Shown here: positions 57,922-64,000 of the stretch, piece by piece
Layout: every line of letters begins with the position of its first letter
Numbering within the stretch: the first letter of the stretch is position 1
Assembly (NCBI GenBank): GCA_001899205.1
Contig: MKVL01000038.1
Location: forward strand, 125,938-189,937
DNA length: 64,000 bases
DNA from: Mesorhizobium sp. 65-26
GTDB taxonomy: Bacteria > Pseudomonadota > Alphaproteobacteria > Rhizobiales > Rhizobiaceae
Direction: 5' to 3'
Made by a program: the position numbers and the translations under genes
Notes under the pieces: model-generated
Told to the model about the DNA's origin: nothing
Database searches by the model: none
The model's input: only the letters and a program-made list of their open reading frames with translations

Positions 57922-58314
57922 GTGGCAAGCGAGGGGGAACGGATGGCGCGGGCTGGCGACTATGTGCTCGGCCTGATGAGCGACAGGGATCGCGAGCGCG
58001 CCGAGCGTGATCTGGAGGTCGATCCCGCCTTCCGCGATGCCGTCATGGCGCTTGCCGAGCGCATGCGCCTTTTCGATCGCTCGGCAAGCGGCGAGGACGA
58101 CGGCGAAGATCGCTGGCGGCAGATTGCCCAGCGCATCGCGGCGCTGCCGCAGATGCGGCGGAGCGGCGTCGCGGCCGCTCGGCCGGTGATCCGCCAACCT
58201 TCACGTCCTCCGGCCGGCATCGGCGTTCATTCGTCCGGCGGCCGGCGCGGCGCGATCGTCGCCATAGCGATTGCCGCCGCCTTCGCCCTTGGTTATCTCG
58301 CCGGCAGGCTTTAG
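57922..58314 (+). CDS. Small membrane protein with anti-sigma-factor-like N-terminus
   Basis: This 130-residue protein starts at a GTG with GAGGGGAG upstream. Its N-terminal 55 residues (MARAGDYVLGLMSDRDRERAERDLEVDPAFRDAV split over the GTG-started frame) resemble the zinc-free anti-sigma domain of RskA/ChrR-like proteins. A Pro/Arg-rich linker leads to one C-terminal transmembrane helix (AIVAIAIAAAFALGYLAG). No sigma factor gene is nearby, and the usual periplasmic domain is missing. Function is therefore uncertain. Confidence 0.65.
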   Translation: MASEGERMARAGDYVLGLMSDRDRERAERDLEVDPAFRDAVMALAERMRLFDRSASGEDDGEDRWRQIAQRIAALPQMRRSGVAAARPVIRQPSRPPAGIGVHSSGGRRGAIVAIAIAAAFALGYLAGRL

Positions 58315-58318
58315 AGCG

Positions 58319-58777
58319 CTAGAGGGCGCGGCGCATCAGGAGCATTGGTTCGCCTTCCTCCATGAAGATCTCCACCGCGCTCCAGCCGAGCCTTTCGTAG
58401 AAGCGGCGCGCCTCCCAGGTGTAGAGATGCAGCGTGTCGACACCGGCGGCAGCGGCATGGGCCTCGACGGTCCGGACCAGCCCTTCGCCGATGCCAAGTC
58501 CGCGACACGCCGGCTCGACGACCAGCCCGGCGAGCCAAGGCGAAAGGTCGTGCGCCTCGTCGATCTCGTGGCGTACCAGCAGGCATGAACCGACCGGCTT
58601 GCCGCCGTCGCGGGCGACGAAGGCAGCCTCGAAACCGTCGCCGTCGAGCAGGCCGCGCAACCCCGCGACATCATCCTCGAGCGTGCGCGCGGTGCCGGCA
58701 AAGAAGGTCGCCAGCCGCAGCCGCGCGACAGCCTCGACGTCCCGCTCGGTCATGAGTTCGATTGCTGGTTGCGCCAT
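58319..58777 (-). CDS. GNAT family N-acetyltransferase
   Basis: This 152-residue GNAT fold has LVVEPACRGLGIGEGLVRTVEAHA near residue 85 with the acetyl-CoA binding RGLGIG motif, and TLHLYTWEARRFYERLGWS near 114. It acetylates a small molecule or protein N-terminus; the substrate is unknown. It is convergent with the anti-sigma-like gene (4-base gap) and follows the binding-protein gene's terminator. Confidence 0.85.
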   Translation of the reverse strand: MAQPAIELMTERDVEAVARLRLATFFAGTARTLEDDVAGLRGLLDGDGFEAAFVARDGGKPVGSCLLVRHEIDEAHDLSPWLAGLVVEPACRGLGIGEGLVRTVEAHAAAAGVDTLHLYTWEARRFYERLGWSAVEIFMEEGEPMLLMRRAL

Positions 58778-58792
58778 CGGTCGAAAAGCCTG

Positions 58793-58828
58793 TCAAAAAC
58801 AAGACCGCCGGGCTTGTGCCCGGCGGTC
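58793..58828 (-). terminator. Rho-independent terminator of the BMP binding-protein gene
   Basis: GACCGCCGGGC and GCCCGGCGGTC form a perfect 11-base stem with a TTGT loop (plus-strand reading). On the minus strand a TTGTTTTTG run follows. It lies 24 bases after the BMP gene stop. Confidence 0.9.
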
Positions 58829-58851
58829 CCGAAAAATCCGCGACAGCCCGA

Positions 58852-59841
58852 TCAGTACGGGCAGGCGTTGTCGGCGGTGTAGTCGTGCACCTGGATCTTG
58901 CCGGCGATGATATCGGCCTTTGCCTTCTCGACGGCAGCCTTCATCTCGTCGGTGACGAGCGCCTTGTTGTTGTCGTCCATGGCGTAGTCGACGCCACCTT
59001 CCTTGAGGCCGAGATTCTCGACGCCACCCTTGAAGGTGCCGTTCTTGCCGTCCATGAAGGCGTTGTAGACGGCGACATCGACGCGCTTCATCATCGAGGT
59101 CAGCACCTTGCCGGGCTGCAGGCCATTCTGGTTGGAATCGACGCCGATGCCGAGCTTGCCGGCATCCGCCGCTGCCTGGAGCACGCCGACGCCGGTGCCG
59201 CCGGCCGCGGCATAGACCACGTCGGCGCCCTGGTCGATCTGCGTCTTGGCGATCTCACCGCCCTTGGCCGGGTCGTTCCACGCGGCCGGCGTGTCGCCGG
59301 TCATGTTCTGGATTACGTTGGTCGCGCCGGCCGACTTGGCGCCGCCGACATAGCCGCATTCGAACTTGCGGATCAGCGGGATGTCCATGCCGCCGACGAA
59401 GCCGACCTTCTTCGATTTCGACGCCATCGCCGCGAGGATGCCGACGAGGTAGGAGCCTTCGTTCTCCTTGAACACCAGCGAGCGGACGTTGGGCATGTCG
59501 ACCGCGTCGTCGATGATGGCGAAGTTGAGGTCGGGATATTCGGCCGCGACCTTCTTCAGCGCATCTTCCCAGGCAAAGCCCGCCATGACGATCGGGTTGC
59601 GGCCGTCCTCGGCGAAGCGGCGCAGCGCCTGCTCGCGCTGCGAGGCGTTGGAGACTTCGAATTCGACATAGGCGATGCCGGTCTCGGTCTTGAACTTCTC
59701 GGCGCCGTGATAGGCAGCCTCGTTGAAGGATTTGTCGAACTTGCCGCCGAGATCGTAGAGGAGCGCCGGCTGCACATCCGCGGCGAAAGCCGGAAGAACC
59801 ATTGCGGTAGCGGCCAGCAGGCCGAGAACGATACGTTTCAT
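58852..59841 (-). CDS. BMP family nucleoside-binding periplasmic protein
   Basis: This 329-residue protein has a signal peptide (MKRIVLGLLAATAMVLPAFA, cut at AFA-ADV). The mature part has the BMP (basic membrane protein/PnrA) domain: LLYDLGGKFDKSFNEAAYHGAEKF, FAWEDALKKVA, FVGGMDIPLIRKFECGYVGGAK and VYAAAGGTGVGVLQAAADAG. These bind purine or pyrimidine nucleosides. The transporter subunits are encoded about 1.4 kb away on the same strand, so this is very likely their binding protein. Confidence 0.9.
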   Translation of the reverse strand: MKRIVLGLLAATAMVLPAFAADVQPALLYDLGGKFDKSFNEAAYHGAEKFKTETGIAYVEFEVSNASQREQALRRFAEDGRNPIVMAGFAWEDALKKVAAEYPDLNFAIIDDAVDMPNVRSLVFKENEGSYLVGILAAMASKSKKVGFVGGMDIPLIRKFECGYVGGAKSAGATNVIQNMTGDTPAAWNDPAKGGEIAKTQIDQGADVVYAAAGGTGVGVLQAAADAGKLGIGVDSNQNGLQPGKVLTSMMKRVDVAVYNAFMDGKNGTFKGGVENLGLKEGGVDYAMDDNNKALVTDEMKAAVEKAKADIIAGKIQVHDYTADNACPY

Positions 59842-60000
59842 GTGATCCACACCCTGTCGGTTATTTTTTCCGTTACGCGCCGCTTGCGCGCCCGGTTCTC
59901 CGGCACGCCCGCGACATCCGGCAGGAGTGTATGCCCCTCCCGCTCCGGGGCAATCTGGCACGCCCCGAAACAAAATTCACGCGGAATTTTGACCTTTTGG

Positions 60001-60030
60001 AAAAGCATGGCGCCGCCCGAGCGACGCCAT
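60001..60030 (-). terminator. Probable terminator after msrA
   Basis: On the minus strand ATGGCGTCGC and CGGCGCCAT pair around a short loop (one mismatch), followed by GCTTTTCC. It lies just after the msrA stop at 60043. Confidence 0.6.
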
Positions 60031-60042
60031 GGAATCCCTTGC

Positions 60043-60708
60043 TCAGGCCGAGGCGGGGGCGGGAATCGCGCAGGCGACGCCCGTGCCCTTCAGGCCGCAA
60101 TAGCCATAAGGGTTCTTCGCCAGGTACTGCTGGTGCTCCTCCTCGGCGAAGTAGAATTCCGGAGCCGGCTCGATCTCGGTGGTGATCTTGCCGCGCCCGG
60201 CACCGCGCAGCGAAGCCTCATAGGCATCGCGCGAGGCGAGCGCCGCCTGGCGCTGCGCGTCCGAAAAAGCGTAGATCGCCGAGCGATAGGTGGTGCCGAC
60301 ATCGTTGCCCTGGCGCATGCCCTGCGTCGGGTCGTGGCTTTCCCAGAACAGCTTCAGCAGCTCCGCGTAGGACACGATCTTCGGATCGTAGACGACGAGC
60401 ACGACCTCGGCATGGCCGGTGAGCCCGGTGCAGGTTTCCTGGTAGGTCGGGTTGGGCGTGATTCCGCCGGCGTAGCCGACCGCGGTGACCCACACGCCCT
60501 CGACCTGCCAGAACAGGCGCTCGGCGCCCCAGAAGCAGCCCAGCCCGAACAGCGCCGTTTCCAGCCCTTCGGGATAAGGCCCCTTGAGCGGACGCTTCGA
60601 GACGAAATGCTTGGCGGCGGTCGGGATCGCGCGGTCGCGGCCTGGAAGGGCCTCCGACGGCTTCGGCAGATTGAGCTTCTTGTTCAGCATATCGCTGAGG
60701 AAAAACAT
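60043..60708 (-). CDS. msrA: Peptide methionine sulfoxide reductase A
   Basis: This 221-residue protein has the catalytic Cys in [18 protein letters not shown] near residue 53 and the conserved [28 protein letters not shown] and [23 protein letters not shown]. Two C-terminal Cys residues ([16 protein letters not shown]) may act as resolving residues. It repairs oxidised methionine. The ATG at 60708 follows AGGGAGAC. An N-terminal extension of about 45 residues precedes the core. Confidence 0.95.
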   Translation of the reverse strand: MFFLSDMLNKKLNLPKPSEALPGRDRAIPTAAKHFVSKRPLKGPYPEGLETALFGLGCFWGAERLFWQVEGVWVTAVGYAGGITPNPTYQETCTGLTGHAEVVLVVYDPKIVSYAELLKLFWESHDPTQGMRQGNDVGTTYRSAIYAFSDAQRQAALASRDAYEASLRGAGRGKITTEIEPAPEFYFAEEEHQQYLAKNPYGYCGLKGTGVACAIPAPASA

Positions 60709-60748
60709 GCGCTGTCTCCCTTTCTCTTTGGCGACGCTGGAAAAGTCT

Positions 60749-61069
60749 TCAGGTCGGCGCGAACTGGTTGCGCGGCTGCCTGCGGTAACCGACGAGGTAG
60801 AGCAGGAAGGCAAGCGCGGCGAACACGGCGAAGCCGGGCTGCGCCAGCACCCAGGCGATCACGCCATCCCACGCCAGCGGGCCGGCCTTTGCCCTGACGA
60901 AGGTCTCGAAGGCATTGCGCGTGTCCGGCGAGACCGCCAGCCAGCTCGCGTTGAGCGGGGTCAGCACGACCGCCGATGCCGCCACGGTGCGCGTCGCGTC
61001 GAGCACCGCCATGATCACGGAAACCGACAGGGCGACCATCGCCGCGAGACGGAACAAGAAGCGGATCAT
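60749..61069 (-). CDS. Hypothetical membrane protein
   Basis: This 106-residue protein has an N-terminal transmembrane helix ([21 protein letters not shown]) and a second at the C-terminus ([16 protein letters not shown]). A soluble segment with [18 protein letters not shown] lies between them. The ATG at 61069 has GGAAAGG 6 bases upstream. No family is recognised with confidence. It lies 40 bases upstream of msrA on the same strand, so the two may be co-transcribed. Confidence 0.7.
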   Translation of the reverse strand: MIRFLFRLAAMVALSVSVIMAVLDATRTVAASAVVLTPLNASWLAVSPDTRNAFETFVRAKAGPLAWDGVIAWVLAQPGFAVFAALAFLLYLVGYRRQPRNQFAPT

Positions 61070-61203
61070 CCAGACCTTTCCCCGGCACGTCGCTCCGGGC
61101 ACCCTTCCCAAAGACTGTCCAATGTCTGTTCAGGACCGACAGATAGGATGCCGGGGCCGCCTTCGCAATCGCGACACATGAATTTGAGACCGCTTGGCCC
61201 GAA

Positions 61204-61248
61204 GCGTGATGCCGAAAAACATGGGGCGGTTTTCGCGCGACGTCATGC
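61204..61248. repeat. Possible degenerate rhizobial palindromic repeat
   Basis: GCGTGATGCCGAAAAAC and the later GGTTTTCGCGCGACGTCATGC form an imperfect dyad of about 45 bases. It resembles a palindromic repeat family (GCATGAT ... CCGAAAA ... TTTTCGG ... ATCATGC) common between rhizobial genes. It overlaps the last codons of the DUF2569-like gene. Confidence 0.45.
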
Positions 61249-61962
61249 CTGGCGCTTGCCCTGGTTCGCGCCCCGCTTGCGGCGGCTGACCCACCAGATC
61301 GCGAAAATGCCCCCGGCGATGGCGCCGACGACCAGACCGGCGATGCCGATGAACAGCGCGAAATAGCCACAGCCGCCTTCGAAGCAGCTGACATGGGTGA
61401 CATCGGCAATGACCGAGCCGGCAAGCAGGCCAATGCAGGCACCGATGGTCCCGCCGAGCAGGATGCCGAGCACCGCCGCGATCACCGAGGACAACACCGA
61501 CGGCGCGCCGCCAGCCTGCGGACTGGTGTAGACAGCCTCGGCGCCGGAACCGGGCCGCAGGAGATAGATGCACAGCAGGCCGATGACGATCTCACCGCCG
61601 GTGATGAGCAGGCCTTGCGGCGAGAAGACGAAATCCGGCACGATCAGGATATAGGCCTGCCTGACCAGCAGCCAGAGGATGAAAGCCGCCTGCCAGATGG
61701 TGAACTGGCGCGGGAAGCGGGCGGAGCGGCCGATGGCGAGGCCGAGCAAATAGAGCCCCCAGAGCACGGTCACCACCCCCGCGATCACGCCGCCATAGAT
61801 GAGGAAGGCAGCGCCGGGAGGCAGGTCCTGCAGGCTGAAGACCGTCCAGAACGAGGACAGGCCGTAGAGCGACCGGCCCATGATGAGGATGAGCCATGCC
61901 GGCGGCACGTAGGAGAGGCCGCTGTCGGCTCCTGTTCGATGCTGGTTGTCGGGTGATGACAT
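61243..61962 (-). CDS. DUF2569-like multi-pass membrane protein
   Basis: This 239-residue protein has seven or so hydrophobic segments. The N-terminal part (YVPPAWLILIMGRSLYGLSSFW, later FPRQFTIWQAAFILWLLVRQAYIL) resembles DUF2569. The C-terminal part (about 155-225) is a Gly/Ala-rich four-helix segment with VSCFEGGCGYFALF. I use the ATG at 61962 because a GGGGG tract lies upstream; an earlier ATG at 62049 adds an Arg-rich leader. Function is unknown. Assignment to DUF2569 is weaker than for the protein at 10895-11389. Confidence 0.6.
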   Translation of the reverse strand: MSSPDNQHRTGADSGLSYVPPAWLILIMGRSLYGLSSFWTVFSLQDLPPGAAFLIYGGVIAGVVTVLWGLYLLGLAIGRSARFPRQFTIWQAAFILWLLVRQAYILIVPDFVFSPQGLLITGGEIVIGLLCIYLLRPGSGAEAVYTSPQAGGAPSVLSSVIAAVLGILLGGTIGACIGLLAGSVIADVTHVSCFEGGCGYFALFIGIAGLVVGAIAGGIFAIWWVSRRKRGANQGKRQA

Positions 61963-62322
61963 GTCCGGACGACGCCCCCGTTGGCCCCTGACGGCTTGCA
62001 CAATGGCGCCCGGGCCACGCATGATCCTTCGAAGCCAGTCGACAGGCACGCCCGGACAAAGTCAAGCGCCGGCCCCGCTCCGGACCACCTCCTGCACATC
62101 ATTCGGTGGGGACTTTGCCTCCACGGCGCGATGGCTTGCCATTATGGCTTGGCATTCGTCTCGGGATCGACTAGATGAGCCCGCGTCTGGTGCTTTGACG
62201 GCTCAGATGAAGGAAGGGATGCCCGCGGGTTGGCGGCATCCTACATACCGGCGAAACCGGCTTCCAGGAGACCTCGTCTCCACAACCCGCGCGGCGAAAC
62301 CGGCCGACGCGACTATCAGGAC
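61963..62322. other. Intergenic region before tRNA-Ser
   Basis: About 360 bases with no gene I can support. Short open stretches on both strands show no recognisable product. The tRNA promoter should lie in the last 60 bases but is not clear. Confidence 0.5.
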
Positions 62323-62412
62323 GGAGAGGTGGCCGAGTGGTTGAAGGCGCACGCCTGGAAAGTGTGTTTACGGGAAACCGTAACGCGGGTTCGAATCCCG
62401 CTCTCTCCGCCA
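62323..62412 (+). tRNA. tRNA-Ser (anticodon GGA)
   Basis: This is a 90-base tRNA including an encoded CCA end. The acceptor stem pairs GGAGAGG with TCTCTCC (one G-T). The D-arm has GCCGAGTGGTTGAAGGC, the anticodon loop CTGGAAA shows GGA, and a long variable arm (GTGTTTACGGGAAACCGTAAC-like) marks a class II serine tRNA. The T-arm reads GCGGGTTCGAATCCCGC. It decodes UCC and UCU codons. Confidence 0.95.
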
Positions 62413-62468
62413 GTTCTTCAGCAACAACCCAATAGATCGCTCCTCGTCGCGCCAAGCCTGCTCCCGGC

Positions 62469-62897
62469 CTAAGCCGTCTTGCGCTCGACGACGCTGGTCT
62501 CAAGGACGATCGCCGAGCGTTGCCGTTCGGGACCGTCCAGGAAATCGACCAGCGCGTCGATGGCGATCCGGCCGGATTCGAAGATGCGCCGGTCGATCGT
62601 CGACAGGGGCCTGTCTAGCAGCGGCGCCAGATAGATGTTGTCGAAGCCCATGACGGCGCAGTCGTCGGGCACGCGGAGGCCGCTTTCGCGCAAGGCCACT
62701 GTGGCGCCGAGCGCCAGCATGTCGCTCATGCAGCAGATGGCGGAAAAGCGGGTTTCGGCCAGCAGCGCCAGCGTCGCCTGGTGGCCGAAGCTGTGCTGGA
62801 ACTCGCCGCAGCGGACGAGTTCGGGAGCGACCGTGATGCCTCCTGGCGAAGGGCTTCCCGAGGTAGCTGGCAAAGGGCTTCCCGAGGTAGCTGGCAA
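62469..62897 (-). pseudogene. Truncated LacI-family regulator, C-terminal fragment
   Basis: This 142-residue frame contains only the C-terminal part of a LacI-type ligand-binding domain (ICCMSDMLALGATVALRESG, VMGFDNIYLAPLLDRPLSTID, IAIDALVDFLDGPERQRSAI). The HTH domain and most of the ligand domain are missing. Residues 1-20 come from unrelated repeat DNA. The segment 62469-62826 is nearly identical, without gaps, to 63641-63998, where a second copy continues out of the window. It is therefore a duplicated 3' end and probably not functional. Confidence 0.8.
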
Positions 62898-62898
62898 A
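62851..62898. repeat. Tandem 24-base direct repeat
   Basis: The unit GGGCTTCCCGAGGTAGCTGG plus CAAA occurs twice in a row without change (62851-62874 and 62875-62898), right beyond the end of the duplicated LacI segment. It may mark the recombination junction. Confidence 0.85.
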
Positions 62899-62965
62899 GG
62901 TCCGTATGGTGCGGCTCGTCATTCGTAGCAGCAGGTGTGTCAGAAAGACCTAGATTTCCAGTGCG

Positions 62966-63634
62966 CTAACTCCGCTGGCCGCGACGACACTGACGCGTTT
63001 TCATAAGGCATTGCGTTCCGATGTCTTCGGAAAAGCAGGTGGATAATATTTGGAAAGGAGGAAACTCGCGATTCACGCGGAATGCAGTGCTAATGCACCA
63101 GTCCATCTTATCCTTTGGCAGCGTTGACCAGTAATTGGCCAATTGCGACTTTCTTGCCGTCTCCTCCTTGAGGCAATTTTGAAATTGCATCGCCTTCGGA
63201 TCGGGGTTTTTCAAATAGCAGTAGTGGTCACTTCTGAGTGCTAAAAATGCCGCATCCGCCGTTGGTTTACCAGGGCTGCAAAATGCACGACCGTCAAGGC
63301 AAGCCATCCCCAAGGCTGATGCAACGAAGAACCCAACAGTTCTATAAGTCTGGAACCTAACCTCCTTGATATAGTCTCTCTTCAACCTTTCCCGTTCGGC
63401 TGGTTCGACTAGATCCCAGAAGGGTTTGAGTTTGGCCTTCATTGCCGTTTCGTATGTCAGGCACTTGTCTTTCTCGACTTGCTGCTCCGTCTTGACAAGC
63501 ATCTTCGACACCAAGGCAGTGCAATAGCCCTCAGTATCCAAATCTGGAAAAGGCAACTCTTCCGCAGCACAGGCGAATTGTGCGGCTAGAAAGGCCGCCA
63601 GAGCCAGCAAGGTCCGCATCATGCCCATTCTCAT
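62966..63634 (-). CDS. Hypothetical exported protein, lower GC (probable acquired gene)
   Basis: This 222-residue protein has a signal peptide (MMRTLLALAAFLAAQFACAA, cut near CAA-EEL). The mature part is Lys/Glu-rich with eight or so Cys (for example TEGYCTALV, EKDKCLTY, GMACLDGRAFCSPG, DHYCYLKN), which could form disulfides in the periplasm. Its DNA is visibly less GC-rich than its neighbours. The ATG at 63634 lies 6 bases after the LacI stop, with AGGGG overlapping that stop, so it is coupled to the LacI copy at the window end. No family is recognised. Confidence 0.75.
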   Translation of the reverse strand: MRMGMMRTLLALAAFLAAQFACAAEELPFPDLDTEGYCTALVSKMLVKTEQQVEKDKCLTYETAMKAKLKPFWDLVEPAERERLKRDYIKEVRFQTYRTVGFFVASALGMACLDGRAFCSPGKPTADAAFLALRSDHYCYLKNPDPKAMQFQNCLKEETARKSQLANYWSTLPKDKMDWCISTAFRVNREFPPFQILSTCFSEDIGTQCLMKTRQCRRGQRS

Positions 63635-63640
63635 GTACCC

Positions 63641-64000
63641 CTAAGCCGTCTTGCGCTCGACGACGCTGGTCTCCAGCACGATCGCCGAGCGTTGCCGTTC
63701 GGGACCGTCCAGGAAATCGACCAGCGCGTCGATGGCGATCCGGCCGGATTCGAAGATGCGCCGGTCGATCGTCGACAGGGGCCTGTCGAGCAGCGGCGCC
63801 AGGTAGATGTTGTCGAAGCCCATGACGGCGCAGTCGTCGGGCACGCGGAGGCCGCTTTCGCGCAATGCGACTGTCGCGCCGAGCGCCAGCATGTCGCTCA
63901 TGCAGCAGATTGCGGAGAAGCGGGTTCCGGCCAGCAGCGCCAGCGTCGCCTGGTGGCCGAAGCTGTGCTGGAACTCGCCGCAGCGGACGAGTTCGGGATC
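63641..64000 (-). CDS. LacI-family transcriptional regulator, C-terminal part (cut by window edge)
   Basis: This is an open frame of about 119 residues entering from the window end (PELVRCGEFQHSFGHQATLALL) and running through ICCMSDMLALGATVALRESG and VMGFDNIYLAPLLDRPLSTID to the stop at 63641. It is the periplasmic-binding-like sugar domain of a LacI/GalR regulator. The HTH end lies outside the window. It shares 358 bases almost exactly with 62469-62826. A lower-GC exported-protein gene follows it by 6 bases. Confidence 0.85.
   Translation of the reverse strand, partial: DPELVRCGEFQHSFGHQATLALLAGTRFSAICCMSDMLALGATVALRESGLRVPDDCAVMGFDNIYLAPLLDRPLSTIDRRIFESGRIAIDALVDFLDGPERQRSAIVLETSVVERKTA

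Noticed and set aside
62850-62900. CRISPR-like repeat
   Set aside because: There are only two immediately adjacent 24-base units with no spacers and no cas genes. It is a simple tandem duplication.

Overview
The window looks like a piece of chromosome from a rhizobial alphaproteobacterium of the Mesorhizobium / Phyllobacteriaceae type. The evidence is high GC content with dense same-strand gene blocks, a heterotetrameric sarcosine oxidase operon, an S21 protein with a basic Ala/Pro-rich tail, ubiE-ubiB beside coaBC, DUF992 and [10 protein letters not shown]-type small proteins, and a two-hairpin intergenic repeat typical of rhizobia. This genus assignment is inferred from gene content and was not tested by database search.

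Layout. 1-5.1 kb (minus): an EamA-type transporter cut by the window edge, an endonuclease/exonuclease/phosphatase-fold enzyme, a CPA1 Na+/H+ antiporter, a GT4 glycosyltransferase and a SAM methyltransferase. 5.5-9.5 kb (minus): a complete binding-protein ABC importer preceded by a three-half-site Pho-box-like sequence. 9.7-17.9 kb: a catabolic block (Fe-alcohol dehydrogenase, DUF2569 membrane protein, aldehyde dehydrogenase, glutamine-synthetase-like ligase, APC permease, N-formylglutamate-amidohydrolase-like enzyme) divergent from an RpiR regulator. It fits gamma-glutamylation-dependent breakdown of an amino alcohol or amine. 18.2-22.5 kb: an RND efflux adaptor and pump. 23-26.4 kb (minus): GT87, GT2, YdjC-type deacetylase and GtrA genes with overlapping ends, resembling a lipid-linked amino-sugar pathway for envelope modification. 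26.7-30.6 kb: a quinone-reductase-like dehydrogenase divergent from SDR-MaoC, then a TetR regulator and a small exported protein that share CGTAC-type inverted repeats.

30.6-38.4 kb (minus): a ThuB-like/ThuA-like pair, a small acidic protein, and soxB-orf-soxD-soxA-soxG with an extra gene inside the operon. 38.7-43.9 kb (plus): SDR, stand-alone SET-domain protein, rpsU, TPR lipoprotein, DUF992 protein and MFS transporter. 44-48.5 kb (minus): coaBC, a FitB-like toxin with two tandem FitA-like antitoxins under a 35-bp near-perfect palindrome, then ubiB and ubiE. 48.7-59.8 kb: a nucleoside locus with add and upp on plus, and a minus-strand run of nucleoside ABC ATPase, two permeases, cdd, punA and deoA. 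The matching BMP-family binding protein lies a little further upstream. 60-64 kb: msrA, two membrane proteins, tRNA-Ser(GGA), and a duplicated LacI 3' end flanking a lower-GC gene for an exported protein.

The most interesting points are the Pho-box-controlled importer of unknown substrate, the predicted gamma-glutamyl pathway, the NaxD/ArnT-like envelope glycosylation set, the dual-antitoxin module with its palindromic operator, the TetR operator cluster, the uncharacterised gene inside the sox operon, and the LacI duplication around a probable acquired gene.
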